Positions 14,649 to 18,126 of a stretch of 18,126 nucleotides of DNA are shown one piece after another; the first letter of the stretch is position 1; each line of letters begins with the position of its first letter. The stretch spans positions 1-18,126 of the forward strand of contig CAZPVB010000066.1 in the NCBI GenBank assembly GCA_964589855.1, read 5' to 3'. The position numbers and the translations under genes are program-made. The stretch is from SKVR01 sp964589855 (GTDB taxonomy: Bacteria > Bacteroidota > Bacteroidia > Bacteroidales > UBA7960). Under the pieces are notes generated by a model. It made no database searches. It was not told the DNA's origin and worked only from the letters and a program-made list of their open reading frames with translations.

Positions 14649-16604
14649 CCTGTTTCTGATTGTAATTGTTATCCAGCGCACCAGCATGCCCAATCCGATC
14701 AACAATGCACCTACACCCGACCATCCCCAAACTGCCAGCGGAACACCTTTATCTTTGATAATGCGCTGCTGAACCTGACGGTATTCATCAGGCATCTTGG
14801 CTATTTCTCCCTCTTTTGCGACAAAAGAAATGGCATAACGTGCCAGCGATTCCCATACCTTCAGCTCGCGTCCATTCTCATATATGATGGTTTGATCAAC
14901 ATTTTGAGGATTGCCATTTTTATCTTTCAACACCACCGCCAACTCGGGCAACATCTCTCCTATCATGGGCAGAAAGGAAGTCAGGTAATGATCTGAGACA
15001 AGATGGTACAGTCTGTCATCGTCAATGTTGAGTTTTGTATATCCCTGCTCATGCTGAATGCCCTCTCCTTCATAAACATAAATATCCTTCACTGCTCTGT
15101 ATGCCGGAACAGGTATACCTGTAAAAGGAATTTTCAACCAATACGCTTTTCCCTGATCGTAGGTGTATTTCATACCCGAGACCTGCAAAAAATATGTGTC
15201 GCCCATGATTTGAGAAAGGAGTGATACAATCTCAAAAACATTATACACCTCACTGGCAGTGAGATAAAAGGAGACCAAAGGATATCCGGGACGCAGATCG
15301 GGTCCGGTGCCCAATCCGGCAATGGTAACCAGATCGAGAAAAGAAATGTTATTCAGCGAAGATGGCATTGTACCAGGACTCAATTCACCACGTATTACAC
15401 CATTGGCCTGAAAAGCAATATCCACATTGTCACCCAGAACCTTTTCCGATTCCAAACGCATGGCATCGGTAAGAAAATTACCCACAGTGGTTTCTACAAA
15501 CTCTTCTGGTTTCTGAAGAGCAAACTCTGAGGAGATTGCAGGTGCATTCACATCAAAAAACATACTATCACTGAATTCTGCAACAAAAGCATTTAGTTTT
15601 TCGGCATACGATTCAATCTTTTTCCTTATGATGGTATCCTCTTTTATGCTGCTATCCAGTTCTACCAGAAAAGGTTGATCATTTTCATCATTCACGAAAG
15701 AAACAGAACCAGTCTCAGTATTATATTCAACCTCGAGCATACCAGCCTTTCGCAGGTAATAACTGCTGTGCATGATAAAAGACTCGTTAACCTTCTGTGG
15801 CTTTTCTGTTTCAATATGATCGTGTCCGCCAAGAATAATATCCACCCCTGTGGTAGCTTCTGCAATGCGTTTGTCTTCGGCCCATCCTGAATGAGAAAGG
15901 AGGATAATAACCTGGGCACCCTGTTCACGCAGCAGATCGGCCTGGCGTTGTACAGTTTCTGCCGGATTGTAAACCCCAACAGGCATGGCTTCGGGTGCAA
16001 GTGCATAAGCATCCTCTCCCAATACCCCGGTAATCCCAATCTTTAATCCATTTTTCAGTTCTATGATCATGTTGTCTTTCAATCCAACATCATCCAGGGC
16101 ATGACCTTCAGGAATATCCAGGTTAGAGACCAGTACAGGTAAATCACTGACAACAGTGGGATAACCTGCCCGCTGATAATAACTTGCCAGCACTTCGGGT
16201 CCGTAATCAAATTCATGATTGCCCATGGTAACGGCATCGTATCCAATCTCTCTCATGATCTCTATCTCTGGCGCGTAACCCTCTAAGATCAACCAGGCAA
16301 AAGGCGACCCTCCTATATAATCACCCGACGATAAAAGCAATACTTCTTCTTCTCCTTTTTTTTCTTCAATCTGTTTTACCCATCCGGCCAAACGCGCAAA
16401 ACCACCCAATGACTTGTCATCTGCGTCAGGAACATAATCAATAGCAGGAAGCGGAGTTAAAACACTATGCTCATCGGAAGTATGAAGCAGGGTAAAACGG
16501 TAAGTTTCTGAAAAAACATCTGACATCGTTGTGAAGATTATAAGGAAAAACATTACAGGTAACAAAAGTCTTTTTCCATGTTCATTCCAGGCATGATTAA
16601 TCAT
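14625..16604 (-). CDS. Membrane-anchored 5'-nucleotidase / metallophosphoesterase
   Basis: This 659-aa protein has the two-domain layout of UshA-type 5'-nucleotidases. A signal peptide (about 1-32, LLLPVMFFLIIFTTM core) is followed by a calcineurin-type metallophosphoesterase domain with Asp44/His46 (HTSDEHS), Asp95 (SGD), Asn129/His130 (GNHEFDYG), His238 (SHSGW) and His261/His263 (GGHDH). A C-terminal nucleotidase domain (about 350-590) contains NFLTDAMR. Residues from about 624 on form a transmembrane helix with the basic tail RNRKRK, so the enzyme is probably anchored in the inner membrane facing the periplasm. The first motif has TSDEHS where many relatives have TNDxHG. The likely job is dephosphorylating extracytoplasmic nucleotides or related phosphoesters for scavenging; the exact substrate (nucleotide, UDP-sugar, cyclic nucleotide) is not determinable. 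It converges on xseB and is divergent from the DUF481-like gene. Confidence 0.88.
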   Translation of the reverse strand: MINHAWNEHGKRLLLPVMFFLIIFTTMSDVFSETYRFTLLHTSDEHSVLTPLPAIDYVPDADDKSLGGFARLAGWVKQIEEKKGEEEVLLLSSGDYIGGSPFAWLILEGYAPEIEIMREIGYDAVTMGNHEFDYGPEVLASYYQRAGYPTVVSDLPVLVSNLDIPEGHALDDVGLKDNMIIELKNGLKIGITGVLGEDAYALAPEAMPVGVYNPAETVQRQADLLREQGAQVIILLSHSGWAEDKRIAEATTGVDIILGGHDHIETEKPQKVNESFIMHSSYYLRKAGMLEVEYNTETGSVSFVNDENDQPFLVELDSSIKEDTIIRKKIESYAEKLNAFVAEFSDSMFFDVNAPAISSEFALQKPEEFVETTVGNFLTDAMRLESEKVLGDNVDIAFQANGVIRGELSPGTMPSSLNNISFLDLVTIAGLGTGPDLRPGYPLVSFYLTASEVYNVFEIVSLLSQIMGDTYFLQVSGMKYTYDQGKAYWLKIPFTGIPVPAYRAVKDIYVYEGEGIQHEQGYTKLNIDDDRLYHLVSDHYLTSFLPMIGEMLPELAVVLKDKNGNPQNVDQTIIYENGRELKVWESLARYAISFVAKEGEIAKMPDEYRQVQQRIIKDKGVPLAVWGWSGVGALLIGLGMLVRWITITIRNRKRKSSVN

Positions 16605-16711
16605 AACTTTATAAATGTTTTATACTCTGTTGATAAAAGACTGTAAAAATAATATGAATCGATGGAAACTTTAAGTTAATAAACTGTTAGGATTTGTTTA
16701 CATCATCCTTT

Positions 16712-16734
16712 CAAAGATAGTTTTTTTATCTTTG
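16712..16734. promoter_or_regulatory. Back-to-back -7 boxes forming a palindrome (divergent promoters)
   Basis: CAAAGATA (16712-16719) and TATCTTTG (16727-16734) are perfect 8-bp inverted repeats with a 7-base GTTTTTT spacer. Each arm, read outward, is a full TAnnTTTG -7 box. The right arm would serve the gene at 16763 (leader about 22 bases); the left arm would serve the phosphoesterase gene starting at 16604 (leader about 100 bases). The -33 region of each promoter would overlap the other promoter. Confidence 0.55.
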
Positions 16735-16762
16735 TGCTCTTCATTTTTGAGATAAGAAAAAA

Positions 16763-17524
16763 ATGTCAATCAGAAAAACTTTATTGCCCGTTATTTTTTT
16801 CTTCTTTGCCAATACATTGCTAATGGCGCAGCTTGTAAACGTAGAAAAAAGCCGCAAAGAAAACAAAGAAGGGCTACAGGGACTTGTGCAACTGAACCTT
16901 TCCCTTACCAAAAATACACGCCAGATATTTGAAACCGGCACACAGGCACAAATACAGTATAATAAAAACAAACATATAGTGCTGTTGCTCAACACCCTTA
17001 ATTTTATGCGTGTAGAAGGAGATGATCTGATCAATAACGGATTTCAGCACCTGCGTTACAACTTTAATCTTTCCAGAGAGTTTTTGATCTTCGAGGCCTT
17101 TACCCAACATCAGTATAATTCAATCAGATTGCTGCAAAGAAGGTTTTTGCTGGGGGCTGGACCCCGTTTACGTATCTGGGAAAATGACCATTTCGCTTTT
17201 TTCTTTGCTCCTCTGGTCATGTACGAAAGTGAGGTGTTTAATGATGAAAAAAACACCAAAACAGACAAAATAAAAGGCGATCTCTACATATCAGCCTCTT
17301 ACCAACTCGATGAGAGGATCAACTTTTCTCACACAACCTATTACCAACCCGATTTTAAGTACTTTGATCAGTTCAGACTTTCCAGCGAAACAGGACTGGA
17401 GATGAAATTCACCGATAAATTTTCTTTTGTTGTATCCTACGATCTGGCTTACGACTCACACCCGCCCGGCGATATCCCAAAATTGTTTTATGTGCTCAAA
17501 AATGGAATTCAGTATGGGTTTTGA
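16763..17524 (+). CDS. DUF481-like outer membrane beta-barrel protein
   Basis: This 253-aa protein has a cleavable signal peptide (MSIRKTLLPVIFFFFANTLL, cleavage after MAQ near residue 23). The rest is made of alternating amphipathic beta-strands, for example QAQIQYNKNKHIVLLLNTLNF, with a final strand ending KNGIQYGF. An aromatic C-terminal residue is the hallmark of outer-membrane barrels. The central NNGFQHLRYNFNL, EAFTQHQYNSIRLLQRRFLLGAGPR and later GLEMKF segments resemble DUF481/YdiY-type proteins. Function is unknown for most members; some are induced by salt stress. It is divergent from the phosphoesterase gene, sharing a compact promoter region. No obvious operon partner follows closely (169 bases to the next gene). 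The family call is by pattern recall and is moderately sure; the outer-membrane location is more secure. Confidence 0.7.
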   Translation: MSIRKTLLPVIFFFFANTLLMAQLVNVEKSRKENKEGLQGLVQLNLSLTKNTRQIFETGTQAQIQYNKNKHIVLLLNTLNFMRVEGDDLINNGFQHLRYNFNLSREFLIFEAFTQHQYNSIRLLQRRFLLGAGPRLRIWENDHFAFFFAPLVMYESEVFNDEKNTKTDKIKGDLYISASYQLDERINFSHTTYYQPDFKYFDQFRLSSETGLEMKFTDKFSFVVSYDLAYDSHPPGDIPKLFYVLKNGIQYGF

Positions 17525-17693
17525 TTTTGGCAATCCATTCGCTCATTGTCGGATGAGAAAAGTAAAAATGTAAAGACTATGATATACATCAATTACACTG
17601 CACTTGTTTTTAATATTTTCTTTACAAAAAATCTAATATTACCTTCACAAGAAAGGGAAAGAATAAACAGGTAATCAAATAAAAACAAAACCC

Positions 17694-18126
17694 ATGTTTT
17701 ATCTACTATTGAAACATAACTTTCTGATGATATACAGATCAGACTTTTTCGAGAAAAGTTTGTTTGTAAAATTATTCATGATCCTGATATTCCTGTTTAT
17801 CATCCTGCAGTTAAACCTTCTGGGCAGGGTACTTCCCACCCTGCTTCATGACAACCTGCCGGGTTATGCGCCGGCAGAAATCATCTTTGGCTTTTTACCC
17901 CTGATCCTGGGTTTGGATCTGCTGACCCGGTTTTTCCTTCAGAAACTCCCGGCCAAAGATGTACAACCTTATTTACATCTGCCCATCTCCCGCCATACCA
18001 TCAATGCTTTCTGGATGATAAGAGCTTTGCTGAACCCATTCAACTTTTATCTGCTGTTTTTATACTGGCCCATGATCCAGCAAACGCTCAACCCTGAAAA
18101 GTACTTTCCAATGCTGGCCATTCTGG
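17694..18126 (+). CDS. DUF5687-like membrane protein, 5' part (runs off the window)
   Basis: An open frame from ATG 17694 continues without a stop to the window edge, giving 144 codons. The protein begins MFYLLLKHNFLMIYRSDFFE, then has a hydrophobic helix (FVKLFMILIFLFIILQLNLL), a second (IIFGFLPLILGLDLLTRFFL) and a third starting near FNFYLLFLYW. Between them lies QKLPAKDVQPYLHLPISRHT. This layout, with a polar LP-x-QPYL-x-LPI loop after the second helix, resembles the DUF5687 membrane proteins of Bacteroidota, often found next to an ABC-transporter ATP-binding gene. A permease role is therefore plausible. The start is the first ATG and is preceded by an A-rich stretch; the C-terminus is not visible. 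Confidence 0.7.
   Translation, partial: MFYLLLKHNFLMIYRSDFFEKSLFVKLFMILIFLFIILQLNLLGRVLPTLLHDNLPGYAPAEIIFGFLPLILGLDLLTRFFLQKLPAKDVQPYLHLPISRHTINAFWMIRALLNPFNFYLLFLYWPMIQQTLNPEKYFPMLAIL

Noticed and set aside
17547..17566. CTCAT ... ATGAG stem after the DUF481-like gene as a terminator
   Set aside because: The stem is only 5 bp and no T run follows.

Overview
The window looks like a chromosomal segment from a member of the Bacteroidota, most likely an environmental or anaerobic Bacteroidales/Marinilabiliales-type organism. The reasons are AT-rich spacers, no Shine-Dalgarno sequences, several TAnnTTTG-type -7 promoter boxes, lipoprotein and outer-membrane genes of Bacteroidota type, a DUF5687 membrane protein, and a Nudix-fold AraR regulator. 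The exact lineage is inference. No rRNA, tRNA, CRISPR array or complete transposase was found.

Layout. 1-98 is the right end of a short interspersed repeat cut by the window edge. 512-3004 holds rsgA (ribosome-assembly GTPase, TTG start) and a PIN-PhoH ATPase. On the minus strand at 3184-4188 is an M28-fold lipoprotein resembling bacterial glutaminyl cyclases. It is divergent from a GH63/trehalase-like lipoprotein glycosidase at 4573-6516. An L-arabinose utilisation locus follows: araR (7102-7803), araA (8115-9593), araD (9704-10390) and araB (10566-12257). It encodes the route L-arabinose -> L-ribulose -> L-ribulose-5-phosphate -> D-xylulose-5-phosphate under a sugar-sensing repressor, with no transporter gene in view. 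The 891-base gap after araB contains a broken RNA-ligase-like gene (12487-12703) and a complete 133-bp inverted-repeat element. Next come a double-length adenylate kinase (13149-14321) and xseB (14403-14618), which converges on a membrane-anchored 5'-nucleotidase-type phosphoesterase (14625-16604, minus). A DUF481-type outer-membrane protein diverges from it (16763-17524), and a DUF5687-type membrane protein runs off the right edge (17694 onward).

No large undescribed system is evident. The most notable items are: (1) a MITE-like repeat family present three times, with terminal inverted repeats and 4-bp AT-rich target duplications, one diverged copy of which sits exactly at the araR stop codon, regenerates that stop, and separates araR from araA; (2) a tandemly duplicated adenylate kinase whose second half has lost key residues; (3) the deletion remnant of an RNA ligase gene; (4) a palindromic candidate AraR operator upstream of araR; and (5) compact regulatory architecture around the 5'-nucleotidase gene, with a palindromic pair of back-to-back -7 boxes at its start and a stop-codon-overlapping hairpin at its end.
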